From: Burkholderiales bacterium LSUCC0115
GTDB taxonomy: Bacteria > Pseudomonadota > Gammaproteobacteria > Burkholderiales > Burkholderiaceae_A
Direction of reading: 5' to 3'
NCBI GenBank assembly: GCA_009646425.1
Contig: WJBW01000002.1
Location: 124,001 to 188,000, forward strand
Length of the DNA stretch: 64,000 bases
The position numbers were made by a program, and so were the translations under genes. Positions 18,866 through 29,447 of this stretch are shown here, piece after piece (within the stretch, counting starts at the first letter, position 1; the number at the start of each line of letters is the position of its first letter). The notes beneath the pieces were generated by a model that had not been told where the DNA came from, ran no database searches, and was given only the letters and a program-made list of their open reading frames with translations.

Positions 18866-18893
18866 GATGTCGAGAGCATACAATCTCTGCACC

Positions 18894-19499
18894 ATGCGGC
18901 AGTACTTCAAATCTCGCCTGCCTGACGCCAGTAGTCTCAATGAGAACCGCTGGTTTCGGATGCTGGGTCCGGCGGTTCACCATCCAGGGCTCTGGCACCT
19001 CAACCGTCGGTCGGTCGCCGGTGGGCTCGCCGCTGGTCTGTTCTGCGGCCTCTTACCCGCCCCCTTCCAAATGCTGTCAGCCGCACTGGCTGCGCTGGTT
19101 TTTCACTGGAATCTACCGCTGGCGGTGTTCGTCACGCTCTATACCAACCCCATCACCTTCGTGCCGCTGTACTTGGTGAGCCTGGCCCTTGGCCTGGCTA
19201 TCTTTCGACTATTTGGATGGTCGACCCACGCAGCAGTCCCCGCGGCGAATGTGGATCCCATGAGCCTGAGCGTGGCAGGTTTTCCCCCGCCACCAGACTT
19301 CTCCTTCACCACCCCTGTGGAGTCCTTGCTGGCGCTGGGCCAGTGGATGCTGGGGCTCGGCTGGCCCTTGGTGGTTGGCGTACTAACCCTGGCGACGCTT
19401 CTGGCTGTGGCGGGCTATGCCCTGGTCTGGTTCGCCTGGCCTGCTATGGTCAAACGCCATCGACGCAAACGACTGGCTCGTCGACAATCTCGATCCTGA
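18894..19499 (+). CDS. DUF2062 membrane protein
   Basis: A 201-residue inner-membrane protein, function unknown. I chose the ATG at 18894 because its N-terminus (MRQYFKSRLPDAS) aligns with the paralogue at 63583. LWHLNRRSVAGGLAAGLFCGLLP is the DUF2062 signature, followed by NPITFVPLYL. About four hydrophobic segments and a basic C-terminus (RRKRLARRQ) are seen. It sits divergent from tatD and convergent with lolD. Some DUF2062 proteins are fused to glycosyltransferases; this one is not. Confidence 0.87.
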   Translation: MRQYFKSRLPDASSLNENRWFRMLGPAVHHPGLWHLNRRSVAGGLAAGLFCGLLPAPFQMLSAALAALVFHWNLPLAVFVTLYTNPITFVPLYLVSLALGLAIFRLFGWSTHAAVPAANVDPMSLSVAGFPPPPDFSFTTPVESLLALGQWMLGLGWPLVVGVLTLATLLAVAGYALVWFAWPAMVKRHRRKRLARRQSRS

Positions 19500-19529
19500 C
19501 CCGGCGTGCCGTCCGGCGCTGAGTCGATC

Positions 19530-20210
19530 TCAGCCAGCCTGACTGCGCAGCTCAATGACCCGGTCACAGCGATCGGCCAGACGCTGATCATGGGTTACCA
19601 GTACCAGCGCAGCCGACTGGGCGCGAACGTGGGTCATCAACAGATCAAAGACCTGGGCCGCATTGCTGGCATCGAGATTGCCCGTGGGCTCATCGGCTAG
19701 AACCACCGCTGGCCGGGTCACCAAGGCTCGGGCAATCGCCACCCGTTGACGCTCACCCCCGGAGAGCGCACTGGGCAGGTGATCCAGTCGATGGGACAGG
19801 CCCAACTGCGTGAGGAGTTCGGCCGCCCGACTGCGAGCCTGGCTTGCCGACACACGGGCGATGCGCAGTGGCATGGCCACATTCTCCAAGGCCGTTAGCT
19901 CGCCCAGCAGGTGGTGAAATTGATAGACAAAACCAATGGCCTTACCCCGAAGCGCGGTCCGTTCGCGATCTGACAGCCGACTTAGCTCACGGCCCTGAAT
20001 CAAGACCTGCCCCTCGGTCGCCCGCTCAAGTCCCCCTAACAGCTGAAGCAGTGTGGTCTTGCCGGCGCCGGATGGCCCGGTAATCGCCACCGACTCACCC
20101 GCCCTCACCTCCAGATCAAAGCCCGAAAAGGGCACCACCAGGCGACCAGCATCCTCAAACCGCATGCTGAGTCCGCGACAGGCCAGAACGGGCTGACTGG
20201 GTCTACTCAT
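19530..20210 (-). CDS. lolD: Lipoprotein-releasing ABC transporter ATP-binding protein LolD
   Basis: ATPase of the LolCDE complex that extracts outer-membrane lipoproteins from the inner membrane and passes them to LolA. It has 226 residues from the ATG at 20210. Walker A GPSGAGKTT, signature LSGGERQRVAIARAL and Walker B VVLADEPTGNLD are all present. The MacB/LolD subfamily is supported by YQFHHLLGELTALENV. It overlaps the end of lolC by eight bases, so translation is likely coupled. Confidence 0.95.
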   Translation of the reverse strand: MSRPSQPVLACRGLSMRFEDAGRLVVPFSGFDLEVRAGESVAITGPSGAGKTTLLQLLGGLERATEGQVLIQGRELSRLSDRERTALRGKAIGFVYQFHHLLGELTALENVAMPLRIARVSASQARSRAAELLTQLGLSHRLDHLPSALSGGERQRVAIARALVTRPAVVLADEPTGNLDASNAAQVFDLLMTHVRAQSAALVLVTHDQRLADRCDRVIELRSQAG

Positions 20211-21447
20211 ATCGAAGCGCCAGGGCCGGCTGGGTGGCCGCCGCTCGGTAACTGGGATACAGGGTGGAGACAAACGACAGCAGGAGCGCGGTCACTGAAA
20301 TTTGGCCAACATCTGACCACCGAAGGTCAGACGGCAGACGATCAATCAGATAAATGCCCTTGGGCAAGACCTGAAAACCAAACAGACCCTCAAAAAATCC
20401 CACCACTGCATCGATCTGCCAGGCGCCTAGGACACCGAGCAAGGTACCGGCCGCCACCCCCACCACGCCGAGGCAAAGCCCCTGGGTCATGAAAATCAGC
20501 AGAATGCCCCTGGGTTGAGCCCCCATGGTGCGAAGAATCGCAATGTCACCTCGCTTGTCCATCACAGTCATCACCAGCATGGACACCAGATTGAAAGCCG
20601 CCACTGCAATGATGAGCATCAGGATGATGAACATCATGCGTTTTTCAAGCTCCACTGCTGCGAACCAATTTCGGTTTTCCTGCGTCCAGTCACGCACGAC
20701 AAAACTGCGGTCCAGGCGCGTGGACAACTCGGCTGCGAAACCCCGGGCGGCCTGCATGTCTTTCAAAGCAATTCGAAGGCCTTCGGTCGCCTGATCTCGA
20801 AGGAAAACACCGGCATCTCGGCGGTGAACAAAGACCAGGCTGCTGTCGTACTCGTAATGACCTGAGGCAAAAATACCTGCCACCTTGAAGGCCTTGGTCT
20901 TGGGTGCAAGTCCGGCTGGGCCACCGGAGAGATCGGCCACCACCAACTGAAAGGTCTCTCCCAGACCAAGCCCCATGGCAATGGCCAGTTCACGGCCAAT
21001 CACCGCCTGAAATTCACCCGGCTTGAGGCTGTCGAGTTGGCCCGCCTGAAGCTGAGACAGCGCCTGCGTGACTTTGGACTCTGTACTGGGCTCGATCCCT
21101 CGGAGCATGACACCCCTCATCTGATCACCGCGGGTCAGCATGGCCTGACCACTGACAAAGGGCGACTGACCAGACTGCAGGCCCGGCTGGGTCTGACGCA
21201 GTGCAGACTGAACGGCCAGCCAGTCCTGCTGACTGTATCCCGGCGTTCGAACCTCCACATGGGAGAGAACACCCAGCATCCGGTCACGGACCTCTGTCTG
21301 AAAGCCGTTCATGACCGAGAGCACCATGATCAAGGCCGCGACCCCCAGGGCGATGCCCATCGTAGCCATGGCGGAGATGAAGTTCACAAATCCTCTGCCT
21401 CGGCCACCCCGGATGTAACGAAGGCCCAACTGGAGCTCATAGATCAT
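20203..21447 (-). CDS. lolC: Lipoprotein-releasing ABC transporter permease LolC/E
   Basis: Inner-membrane permease, 414 residues. Features are an N-terminal membrane helix after MIYELQLGLRYIRGG, a large periplasmic MacB-like domain (about residues 50-265), then three C-terminal helices. Segments such as FMTQGLCLGVVGVAAG and the terminal FVSTLYPSYRAAATQPALALRYE are typical of LolC/LolE. Only one LolC/E gene is present next to lolD, so one protein may fill both permease positions. Confidence 0.94.
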   Translation of the reverse strand: MIYELQLGLRYIRGGRGRGFVNFISAMATMGIALGVAALIMVLSVMNGFQTEVRDRMLGVLSHVEVRTPGYSQQDWLAVQSALRQTQPGLQSGQSPFVSGQAMLTRGDQMRGVMLRGIEPSTESKVTQALSQLQAGQLDSLKPGEFQAVIGRELAIAMGLGLGETFQLVVADLSGGPAGLAPKTKAFKVAGIFASGHYEYDSSLVFVHRRDAGVFLRDQATEGLRIALKDMQAARGFAAELSTRLDRSFVVRDWTQENRNWFAAVELEKRMMFIILMLIIAVAAFNLVSMLVMTVMDKRGDIAILRTMGAQPRGILLIFMTQGLCLGVVGVAAGTLLGVLGAWQIDAVVGFFEGLFGFQVLPKGIYLIDRLPSDLRWSDVGQISVTALLLSFVSTLYPSYRAAATQPALALRYE

Positions 21448-21521
21448 TCGCGCAGTGTGCCACAGCAGCTGACCGGTCTTTCTAGGGTCTTTGGAGGTGC
21501 AAGATTTGCGATACTGACCCC

Positions 21522-22682
21522 ATGGCCAATCCCTTTAAAAGACGCCAACGAGACCATCAACGGGAGCACAGTCGCCAACAAGATTGGCTGTATGGTCGGT
21601 CAGAGTGGAGGCTGGTTTCCAACGCCCTTCTCCCTGGCTCGCATGCGGAGCAAATCCGTCAACTGGTCGGGTCGCAGGGGTGGCTCCAACAGCGGGTCAA
21701 ATGTTCGGCCTCCACCACTCGATCACTGGCCTGGCTGCGGCGAACAGACCCGATCCCCCACGCCATGCAAGACGTGCACCAACAACCCTTCTCAGCCGGC
21801 CTGCTGCCCATCGCCCAGGCCGTCTGTGCCGAGCGACTCTGCATAGGCATGACGGTTCAGCAATTTCCATGGGCCAGCCTGGCCGCCCTGGCCGATGGTC
21901 TGGTCGTCAAAGAAAACCAGACCATCATTGGACTCACGCCCGCCCGGCTCGAGATCTCCACGAGTCAGGTTGAGCTTCGTACACAAGGGATCGTCTGGCC
22001 CGAGTCAGAGCGCCACCTGGCCGAGCGACTCTGTAAGGACATGGGTGGGACCCTCTTGCAAGGCAGAAGCGGGCATCTGTACCTCGCCTCGGATGACCTC
22101 ATCGACCTGGTCAGCCCCATGCCCGAGTTGGTGGTCGGCGACCACCTGCCAGACCATGAACCAGTGGGGCAACAGGCCAGTCGATGGCGCCAGTCCATCA
22201 ATGCCCTGCAGATGGCGGTCTTTGAGTCATCCCAGGCGGACCCTCTTCAGGCACAGACACTCTGGCCCTGGGGGGTCGGCAGTCTGCCCATGGTCCTGCA
22301 GCCATTGGACGAGCCGATCTTCCATCCTGTCGCTTCAGACATGCCCCTCCACTTGAGCGGTTTGCTGCAATGGCTGGGCAGCCTCGGCTTTTCGCCCCAG
22401 CTCAGTCTCATCGAGGCGCCTGTCCTTGATCGGCTCTCGCAGGAGCAAGACCTATTGGATTGGCTGAACCAATGGCTCAGCAGACTCGAATCCATGGATC
22501 AGGACAACATTGGCGGGCTGATTCTGGCGAGCCCTTGGTTAGCTCATTTCGTTGAACGGTCATCGACCATCTGGTCTTGGCGACGCGTGGTCGATCGGCG
22601 CATCTGGTTCAGGCGAAAAAGGCCTCTCGATCAGATCTTGAATCGCCTGCTCACAACCCTGACGGGCGATGACCTCGACTAA
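21522..22682 (+). CDS. Uncharacterised apgM-like conserved protein next to recJ
   Basis: A 386-residue soluble protein that I recognise only as the conserved gene beside recJ in Betaproteobacteria, sometimes annotated as related to cofactor-independent phosphoglycerate mutase. Visible are DLVSPMPELVVGDHLPD near residues 194-210 and LWPWGVGSLPMVLQPL near 250, which resembles the W/F-W-G-x-G-x-LP segment of ApgM-type proteins. The metal-ligand set of an active mutase was not evident, so catalysis is doubtful. The ATG at 21522 lies divergent from lolC, and recJ begins 27 bases after the stop. Confidence 0.6.
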   Translation: MANPFKRRQRDHQREHSRQQDWLYGRSEWRLVSNALLPGSHAEQIRQLVGSQGWLQQRVKCSASTTRSLAWLRRTDPIPHAMQDVHQQPFSAGLLPIAQAVCAERLCIGMTVQQFPWASLAALADGLVVKENQTIIGLTPARLEISTSQVELRTQGIVWPESERHLAERLCKDMGGTLLQGRSGHLYLASDDLIDLVSPMPELVVGDHLPDHEPVGQQASRWRQSINALQMAVFESSQADPLQAQTLWPWGVGSLPMVLQPLDEPIFHPVASDMPLHLSGLLQWLGSLGFSPQLSLIEAPVLDRLSQEQDLLDWLNQWLSRLESMDQDNIGGLILASPWLAHFVERSSTIWSWRRVVDRRIWFRRKRPLDQILNRLLTTLTGDDLD

Positions 22683-22709
22683 TGGACCGACCGGTATGAG
22701 CCGACCTGT

Positions 22710-24479
22710 ATGAGCCAACTTCACCACCGACAGCTAGAGGACCGCAGGGTTGATGAAACGCTGCAGGCCCGTCTTGCCTCGTCCGGACTGCATCCCGTCA
22801 TCGCCCGTTGCCTGGCCAGCCGACAGGTGCAGGACATGACATCGTTGGATGTGTCCCTCACGCGCCTGCCAGCGCCGCGCCTGCTGTCTGGCGTGAGCCA
22901 AGCGGCCGAGCAACTCGGTCAAGCGATTGTTCAGGGACAACGTCTCTTGATTGCTGGAGACTACGATGCAGATGGGGCTACTGCCACGGCCGTGATGGTG
23001 ATGGGTCTGCGTCGCTTGGGAGCCCAGGTGGACTTCATCGTGCCGGATCGTTTCCGACTGGGCTATGGACTCACACCCGCCCTGGTGGATCAGGCGCTGG
23101 CCCGCGCGGGTGGTGCCCGGCCTGACTGGATCATCACCGTCGACAACGGCATCTCCGCCATTGCCGGTGTCGCGCACGCCCAGTCACTGGGCATCCAAGT
23201 CCTGGTGACCGATCACCACCTACCGGGTCAAGAGACCCCAGACTGTCTGATCATCAACCCCCAGTTAGGCGGCGATGAGTTTCCGAGTCGGCAGCTGGCG
23301 GGTGTTGGCGTGGCCTTTTATCTGGTGATGGCCATTCGGACCTGGCTGGCGCAACAGACTCAACAGACCGGCAGTCATCCAACCGCAGATATGCCGCGTA
23401 TCGATGACCTGCTCGCCCTGGTGGCCTTAGGCACGGTCGCTGATCTCGTCAGACTCGATGACCTCAATCGTCTGCTGGTCAGTCAAGGCTTGCGTCGCAT
23501 TCAGAGGGGAAACTGCCCGGCTGGCATCACCGCCCTGTTCCAGGTGGCTGGCAAGAATCCGGCGCAGGCCCAGGCGGAGGACCTGGGATTTGCCATCGGT
23601 CCCCGACTCAACGCGGCAGGCCGACTCACCGACATGACCATTGGCATTCAATGCCTGTTGGCCGAGAGCCCCCAGGCAGCCCTCCCCCTGGCGCAGCAGC
23701 TCCAGACCCTCAACGTTGAGCGGCGGGAACAAGAATCCACCAACCGCGAGGAAGCCTTGTTACTGGCGCAATCTCTAGAGGCGAAACAGTCTCGTCGGGC
23801 GTTTGTGCTCTTTGATCCCAAGTGGTCGATCGGACTCGTCGGCCTGCTGGCCAGCCGGGTCAAGGATCACTTCTATCGGCCTAGCCTGGTCTTTGGGCAG
23901 GCCGAAGACGGCAGTCTGAAAGGCTCCGGACGATCAATTCCGGGCATTCATCTTCGGGATGTACTCGAACGGGTTCACACCCAGCATCCTGGCCTGATTG
24001 TGGCCTTTGGCGGACATGCCATGGCTGCGGGACTCACGCTGGCCAAGGCCGATCAACTGCCACTCTTCGAGAGAGCCTTCGAGGAGGCCATTGGCGCCTT
24101 TGCCCATGACGAGAGCCTCTTTGAGAACAAGCTGGTGACCGATGGCCCACTGGCTGCAGAGGCCCATGAACTCGGGCTGGTGCAGGCGATTGAGCAAGTG
24201 GTCTGGGGCCAGGGATTTCCCAAGCCGCTGTTTCGCAACCACTTTCGCATCGTCAGCCAGCAGCGGCTCAAAGACCGCCACCTGCGACTCGGGCTGCAGC
24301 TGCCCCAGGCCCCGGCTCACCGCCTGCAGGCGATCTGGTTTGATGCCCCCGAGACACTGCCACCGGAAGTCGAACTCGCCTACGAACTGCAGATCAACGA
24401 CTGGCAGGGTCATCAGAGGCTGCAATTGCTGATTCGGGCTGCACAGGCGCAACCTGGAGCAGCGGCTGAAACCCGCTAG
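22710..24479 (+). CDS. recJ: Single-stranded-DNA-specific exonuclease RecJ
   Basis: 5'-3' single-strand exonuclease in recombination, base-excision and mismatch repair. It has 589 residues. The DHH-phosphoesterase motifs are AGDYDADGATATA (near 85), ITVDNGIS (near 145) and VTDHHLP (near 167); LAALGTVADL-type ALVALGTVADLVRL and FGGHAMAAGLTL (the DHHA1 motif) follow. The ATG at 22710 follows the upstream gene by 27 bases. The downstream prfB gene begins 38 bases after the stop. Confidence 0.96.
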   Translation: MSQLHHRQLEDRRVDETLQARLASSGLHPVIARCLASRQVQDMTSLDVSLTRLPAPRLLSGVSQAAEQLGQAIVQGQRLLIAGDYDADGATATAVMVMGLRRLGAQVDFIVPDRFRLGYGLTPALVDQALARAGGARPDWIITVDNGISAIAGVAHAQSLGIQVLVTDHHLPGQETPDCLIINPQLGGDEFPSRQLAGVGVAFYLVMAIRTWLAQQTQQTGSHPTADMPRIDDLLALVALGTVADLVRLDDLNRLLVSQGLRRIQRGNCPAGITALFQVAGKNPAQAQAEDLGFAIGPRLNAAGRLTDMTIGIQCLLAESPQAALPLAQQLQTLNVERREQESTNREEALLLAQSLEAKQSRRAFVLFDPKWSIGLVGLLASRVKDHFYRPSLVFGQAEDGSLKGSGRSIPGIHLRDVLERVHTQHPGLIVAFGGHAMAAGLTLAKADQLPLFERAFEEAIGAFAHDESLFENKLVTDGPLAAEAHELGLVQAIEQVVWGQGFPKPLFRNHFRIVSQQRLKDRHLRLGLQLPQAPAHRLQAIWFDAPETLPPEVELAYELQINDWQGHQRLQLLIRAAQAQPGAAAETR

Positions 24480-24517
24480 AATATTGGGCTTCCAGTCAGT
24501 CGAATCAGAAAAAGTCC

Positions 24518-25622
24518 ATGGACGCCGAATTTCTCAATCAGTTAGACCAGCAGTTAACCGACCTTCAGACTCGCGTCAAAGACCTTCGGAGGTATCTTTG
24601 ACTTCGATGAGAAGTCAAAGCAGCTAGCCACCGTCCAGGCTCTGGCCGAAGACCCAGCCCTCTGGAACGATCCTAAAAAAGCCCAGGAAGTCGGCCGGGA
24701 GAAGAAGCTACTAGAGGGCGTGGTGCTCACGCTAACGGACCTCACCGCTGAGGCCGACGATGCCGTCACCCTCTTCGAGATGGCCCGTGAGGAGCAGGAC
24801 GACTCCACCATCCATGCGCTAACAGAGGACGCCAAACGACTGGAGGCCCGGGTGGCCGACATGGAGTTTCGTCGCATGTTCTCCAATCCGGCAGACCCCG
24901 CCAATTGCTTCATCGACATTCAGGCCGGTGCTGGCGGTACCGAAGCCTGCGACTGGGCCAGCATGCTGCTGCGTCAGTACCTGCGGTATTGCGAGCGCAA
25001 AGGCTTCAAGGCCGAATTACTGGAAGAGACCGAAGGCGATGTGGCGGGCATTCGCTCCGCCTCTATCAAAGTCAGCGGCGACTACGCCTTTGGCTATCTG
25101 CGGACCGAGACCGGTGTTCACCGTCTGGTTCGAAAATCACCCTTCGATTCCAGTGGCGGGCGGCACACCTCCTTTGCCTCGGTCTTTATCTACCCAGAGG
25201 TCGACGATTCCATCGAGATCGAGATCAACCCGGCTGACGTCCGTACCGACACCTACCGGGCCTCCGGCGCGGGAGGCCAGCACGTTAATAAGACCGACTC
25301 TGCTGTGCGTCTGACCCACGTCCCCACGGGCATCGTGGTTCAGTGCCAGAACGACCGGTCCCAGCACCGCAACCGAGACGAGGCTTGGAAAATGCTGAAG
25401 TCTCGGCTTTATGAGCATGAGATGCGAAAGCGCATGGCCGAGCAGCAGAAGCTGGAAGACAGCAAGACCGACGTGGGCTGGGGACACCAGATCCGCAGCT
25501 ATGTGCTGGACCAGTCTCGAATCAAAGACCTGCGCACCAGCGTCGAAATCTCCAATACCCAAAAGGTGCTCGATGGCGACTTGGACGCCTTCATCGAAGC
25601 CAGCCTAAAACAAGGGGTCTAA
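24518..25622 (+). CDS. prfB: Peptide chain release factor 2, with programmed +1 frameshift
   Basis: Recognises UGA and UAA stop codons and triggers peptide release. It starts at the ATG at 24518 ([18 protein letters not shown]). After 27 codons the frame meets an in-frame TGA at 24599-24601. Shifting by +1 at CTT-TGA-C continues with [12 protein letters not shown] to the stop at 25622, for 367 residues. The SPF codon-recognition tripeptide ([11 protein letters not shown]) and the GGQ catalytic motif ([14 protein letters not shown]) are present. lysS begins three bases after the stop. Confidence 0.97.
24588..24602 (+). other. prfB: prfB programmed frameshift site
   Basis: CGGAGG followed by TATCTTTGAC: a Shine-Dalgarno-like AGG just upstream of the slippery CTT, then TGA followed by C, the canonical autoregulatory site. 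When RF2 is scarce the ribosome slips +1 and full-length RF2 is made. The SD-like core here is GGAGG rather than the more common AGGGGG. Confidence 0.95.
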
Positions 25623-25625
25623 GCC

Positions 25626-27176
25626 ATGACTCAGCACGACAACCCGGCCAGCCAGGCCTCTGCGGACACCGCCCAACCCATTCAAGACGAAAACCAGATC
25701 ATGGTCGAGCGTCGGCACAAACTCGCCGAGGTTCGTCGTCAGCAGGGCCAGGCCTTCCCCAACAACGTCCACCCGAGCCATCGAGCCGAACCTCTTCATG
25801 AGCGTTACAAGGACCACAGCCGCGAGACCTTGGAGACCGAGCATGTCGAGGTGAGCCTGGCCGGTCGCATCATGCTCAAGCGGGTTCAGGGCAAGGCGAG
25901 TTTTCTGACGATTGCTGATGCCACCGGGCGCTTTCAGTTGTATCTGAACGACGAAGGCGTCGGTGAAGAGGCCCATCAAATGGCCAAGCATTGGGACATG
26001 GGTGACCTGATTGAGGCCAAGGGCGTCTTGTTCAAGACCATGAAGGGGGAATTGTCACTGCGCTGTTCCAGCCTGCGCTTGGTCGCCAAGAGCCTGCGTC
26101 CCTTGCCTGACAAATTTCACGGGCTGCACGACACGGAGATGCGTTACCGGCAGCGCTACCTAGACCTGATGGTCAATGCCGAATCCAAACACGTCTTTCT
26201 GACCCGATCAAAGGCGCTCACGGCCATCCGTCACTTCATGGGTGAGAACGGTTTTCTCGAGGTCGAGACCCCCATGCTCCACCCGATCCCAGGTGGCGCA
26301 GCGGCCAAGCCCTTTGTGACCCATCACAACGCCCTTCACCAGGACATGTTCCTGCGGATTGCACCGGAGCTCTATCTCAAGCGCCTGCTGGTTGGCGGGT
26401 TTGAGCGGGTCTATGAGGTCAACCGCAATTTCCGAAACGAAGGCCTCAGCCCGCGACACAACCCAGAATTCACCATGATGGAGTTCTACGCGGCCTACAC
26501 GGACTACCAGTGGATGATGAGCTTCACCGAACAGATCATTCGGCATGCCGCCATGGTCACCACGGGATCGGCTGTGCTCACCTACGCGGGACAGACCGTT
26601 GACCTGGAAAAGCCCTTCGAGCGTCTCACCATTGCTCAGGCCATCTCCCGTCATGCGCCAGAGATCAAGCCGGAAGATCTGCAGAGCAAGCAGTCGTTGG
26701 CCGCTCTGCTACGCCAACACGGCGTCGATGCCAGCAAGCCTCCTCTGGCTCATGCGGGTCTGGGTGGCCTTCAATTGGCCCTGTTTGAGGAAGTGGCCGA
26801 ACACAAGCTCTGGCAGCCCACTTTCATCATTGACTACCCAGTCGAAGTCTCTCCCCTGGCTAGGGCCTCGGATGCCGATCCCGAGATCACCGAACGCTTT
26901 GAGTTGTTCATCACAGGACGCGAGATCGCGAACGGATTCTCGGAGCTCAACGATCCGGAGGACCAGGCCGATCGGTTTAACCGCCAGGTGGCTGCCAAAG
27001 AAGCCGGAGACGAAGAGGCCATGTACTTCGATGCCGACTACATTCGCGCGCTGGAGTTTGGCATGCCGCCGGCCGGTGGCTGCGGCATTGGCATCGATCG
27101 GCTGATCATGCTGTTGACCGACAGCGCCAGCATTCGTGACGTCATCTTGTTCCCCGCGCTGCGGCGCGAGGACTAG
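25626..27176 (+). CDS. lysS: Lysyl-tRNA synthetase, class II
   Basis: Charges tRNA-Lys. It has 516 residues. The N-terminal OB-fold anticodon domain covers about residues 70-170 ([18 protein letters not shown]). The class II catalytic core contains motif 2 ([20 protein letters not shown], near 260-275) and motif 3 ([15 protein letters not shown], near 485). It is three bases downstream of prfB, so the two are cotranscribed, a common pairing. It converges with fdx; a 7-bp hairpin without a T-tract lies in the 16-base gap region. Confidence 0.97.
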   Translation: MTQHDNPASQASADTAQPIQDENQIMVERRHKLAEVRRQQGQAFPNNVHPSHRAEPLHERYKDHSRETLETEHVEVSLAGRIMLKRVQGKASFLTIADATGRFQLYLNDEGVGEEAHQMAKHWDMGDLIEAKGVLFKTMKGELSLRCSSLRLVAKSLRPLPDKFHGLHDTEMRYRQRYLDLMVNAESKHVFLTRSKALTAIRHFMGENGFLEVETPMLHPIPGGAAAKPFVTHHNALHQDMFLRIAPELYLKRLLVGGFERVYEVNRNFRNEGLSPRHNPEFTMMEFYAAYTDYQWMMSFTEQIIRHAAMVTTGSAVLTYAGQTVDLEKPFERLTIAQAISRHAPEIKPEDLQSKQSLAALLRQHGVDASKPPLAHAGLGGLQLALFEEVAEHKLWQPTFIIDYPVEVSPLARASDADPEITERFELFITGREIANGFSELNDPEDQADRFNRQVAAKEAGDEEAMYFDADYIRALEFGMPPAGGCGIGIDRLIMLLTDSASIRDVILFPALRRED

Positions 27177-27192
27177 AAGGGACAGAGAGCCG

Positions 27193-27531
27193 CTAGTGGT
27201 TCTCGCGTGCGTGGTTGATGGTGTAGCGCGGAATCTCGACCTGCAGATCCTGGTTGGCCACGGCCACCTGACAGGACAGTCTGGACTGGGAGGTTAGGCC
27301 CCAGGCGCGGTCTAGCAGGTCGTCTTCATCTTCCTCGGAAGGCGTGAGACTGGAAAAGCCCTGACGAATCACCACATGGCAGGTCGTACAGGCCTTGCTC
27401 ATCTCGCAGGCATGCTCGATGGCTATGCCCTGGTCTAGCAGGCTCTGGCAGAGGTTAGCCCCCGGCGCGACCTCAAAGGTCTTGCCCTCTGGACAAATGT
27501 CGACGTGCGGAAGAACTTGAATCTTGGGCAT
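27193..27531 (-). CDS. fdx: ISC-system [2Fe-2S] ferredoxin
   Basis: Adrenodoxin-type ferredoxin that supplies electrons for Fe-S cluster assembly. It has 112 residues. Cluster ligands are C42, C48, C51 and C87 (ACEMSKACTTC ... LSCQV). It is the last gene of the isc operon, 11 bases after hscA. iscX, often found after fdx, is absent here because lysS follows on the opposite strand. Confidence 0.96.
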   Translation of the reverse strand: MPKIQVLPHVDICPEGKTFEVAPGANLCQSLLDQGIAIEHACEMSKACTTCHVVIRQGFSSLTPSEEDEDDLLDRAWGLTSQSRLSCQVAVANQDLQVEIPRYTINHARENH

Positions 27532-27542
27532 TGCAGGTCCGA

Positions 27543-29444
27543 TTAGAGTTGATCGATAGACTGACCGGTGAGGGCCAGTGAGACAGCCCGATCCATGCGA
27601 CGGGCTGCGAAGGGTTCGCTGAGTCTGGTGAGAGAGTCCATGGCCTGCTTGAGAGCCTCCATCTGCTGACCGCCGCAGACCGATCGGGCCGCCTGCATCT
27701 CTTGATCCAATTGCGCTCGCTCGTCATCGGAGAGCAGGTCTCCATCGACGGCCAATGCCTGACTCAGGGACTCCAACAACTGCTGCAGGTCCACCTGACG
27801 CTCGCGAAGGGCGCGTGCCTGCATATCGTCCTTAGCATGGGCATAGGCGTCTTGGAGCATCTGGGCAATTTCGCCATCGGTCAACCCATAGGACGGCTTG
27901 ACCTGAACGCTGGCCATCACGCCTGTGCTGGTCTCCTGAGCCGATACCGACAGCAGACCGTCTGCATCGACCTGAAAGGTCACCCGAATACGGGCCGCGC
28001 CGGCCGTCATGGCTGGCATGCCACGCAGCTCAAACCGAGCCAAGGAGCGGTTCTGAGAGACCAGCTCGCGCTCGCCTTGCACCACATGAATGGCCATGGC
28101 GGTCTGACCGTCTTTGTAGGTGGTGAACTCTTGGGCGCGTGCTACAGGAATGGGGGTGTTTCGGGGGATGACCTTCTCGGCCAGCCCACCCATAGTCTCC
28201 AGACCCAGACTCAATGGCAGCACATCCAGCAACAGCCAGTCGTCTCCACTGCCATGACCGGCCAATAGGTTGGCCTGCAGGGCGGCACCAACGGCCACCA
28301 CCTCATCTGGGTTGATGTTGGCCAGGGGCTGCTGTCGAAAAAACTGAGCGACCGCCTGCCGAACATTGACCAGGCGCGTAGAGCCGCCCACCAGGACCAC
28401 GCCCTGAATCTGCTGTAGCTGAAGCCCGGCATCCTTCAAGGCCTGTTCGCAGGCCCGAAGGCTGCGGTCGACCAAATCTTGGGTCAACTGGGCAAAGCTG
28501 GCCTGGGAGAGGCTGGCCGCGAAGACCTTGGTCTGGCTATCAGACGAATCGTCCAAGGCATAGCGCTCTTTGATGAGCTGATCGGGAGTCGGCTGAAGAC
28601 AGAGCGCCTCTTTCATCTGCCGGGCCAGACCGACCAGTCGTCGCCATTCGGCCTGAGACAGACGGGACCGATCTATCTGCCATTGCTCCATCCAATGGTC
28701 GGCAAGTCGCTCATCAAAATCATCCCCACCCAGCTCTGCATCGCCACCAGTGGACACAACCTCGAAGACACCCTTGGTCAGTCGCAAGATGGAGATGTCG
28801 AAGGTGCCGCCACCGAGGTCATAGACCGCGTAGAGGCCTTCTGCGCCGGACTCCAGGCCATAGGCCAAGGCTGCTGCCGTGGGCTCGTTGATCAGTCTCA
28901 AGACATTGATGCCTGCTAACTGGGCGGCATCTTTGGTGGCCTGCCGCTGGGCATCGTCAAAATAGGCCGGCACCGTGATCACAGCCCCGACCAACTCATC
29001 TCCGAGCGTCTGCTCCGCCTGTCGGCGAAGCTGGCGCAGGATCTCGGCCGAGACCTCCACCGGTGTGACCGCACCGGCGACCGTCTGTATTCGGACCTGA
29101 CCAGCCTGCCCCGATTCGTGAACAGCCAGCTGGTAAGGCGTGCGCTGACGGACTGCATCGTCATGACCCCGGCCCATCAGGCGCTTGACCGAGGCAATGG
29201 TGTTCTTTGGGTCCTGGGCAATCTGCTCCAAGGCCTCCCAACCGACCACCACCGACCCGTCTGATCGATAACGAACCACAGATGGCGTCAAACGACGATC
29301 CTGGGTATCGGGCAAGACATCAGCCTGCGAGGATCGAACCGCAGCTACCAGAGAATGGGTGGTGCCCAGGTCAATGCCCACCGCCAACCGACGCTGGTGC
29401 GGAACGGTGGACTCACCGGGTTCACTGATCTGTAGTAGTGCCAT
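27543..29444 (-). CDS. hscA: Fe-S protein assembly chaperone HscA
   Basis: Specialised Hsp70 that, with HscB, releases clusters from IscU. It has 633 residues. The ATPase domain begins [14 protein letters not shown] (near residue 24) and contains [13 protein letters not shown] and [12 protein letters not shown]. The substrate domain contains [15 protein letters not shown] and [12 protein letters not shown]. HscA clade membership is supported by the short C-terminus and its place between hscB and fdx. The ATG is at 29444, three bases after the hscB stop. Confidence 0.96.
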   Translation of the reverse strand: MALLQISEPGESTVPHQRRLAVGIDLGTTHSLVAAVRSSQADVLPDTQDRRLTPSVVRYRSDGSVVVGWEALEQIAQDPKNTIASVKRLMGRGHDDAVRQRTPYQLAVHESGQAGQVRIQTVAGAVTPVEVSAEILRQLRRQAEQTLGDELVGAVITVPAYFDDAQRQATKDAAQLAGINVLRLINEPTAAALAYGLESGAEGLYAVYDLGGGTFDISILRLTKGVFEVVSTGGDAELGGDDFDERLADHWMEQWQIDRSRLSQAEWRRLVGLARQMKEALCLQPTPDQLIKERYALDDSSDSQTKVFAASLSQASFAQLTQDLVDRSLRACEQALKDAGLQLQQIQGVVLVGGSTRLVNVRQAVAQFFRQQPLANINPDEVVAVGAALQANLLAGHGSGDDWLLLDVLPLSLGLETMGGLAEKVIPRNTPIPVARAQEFTTYKDGQTAMAIHVVQGERELVSQNRSLARFELRGMPAMTAGAARIRVTFQVDADGLLSVSAQETSTGVMASVQVKPSYGLTDGEIAQMLQDAYAHAKDDMQARALRERQVDLQQLLESLSQALAVDGDLLSDDERAQLDQEMQAARSVCGGQQMEALKQAMDSLTRLSEPFAARRMDRAVSLALTGQSIDQL

Positions 29445-29447
29445 GGA

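Noticed and set aside
27177-27204. Hairpin at the lysS/fdx junction as a terminator
   Set aside because: Only seven pairs including a wobble and no T-tract.
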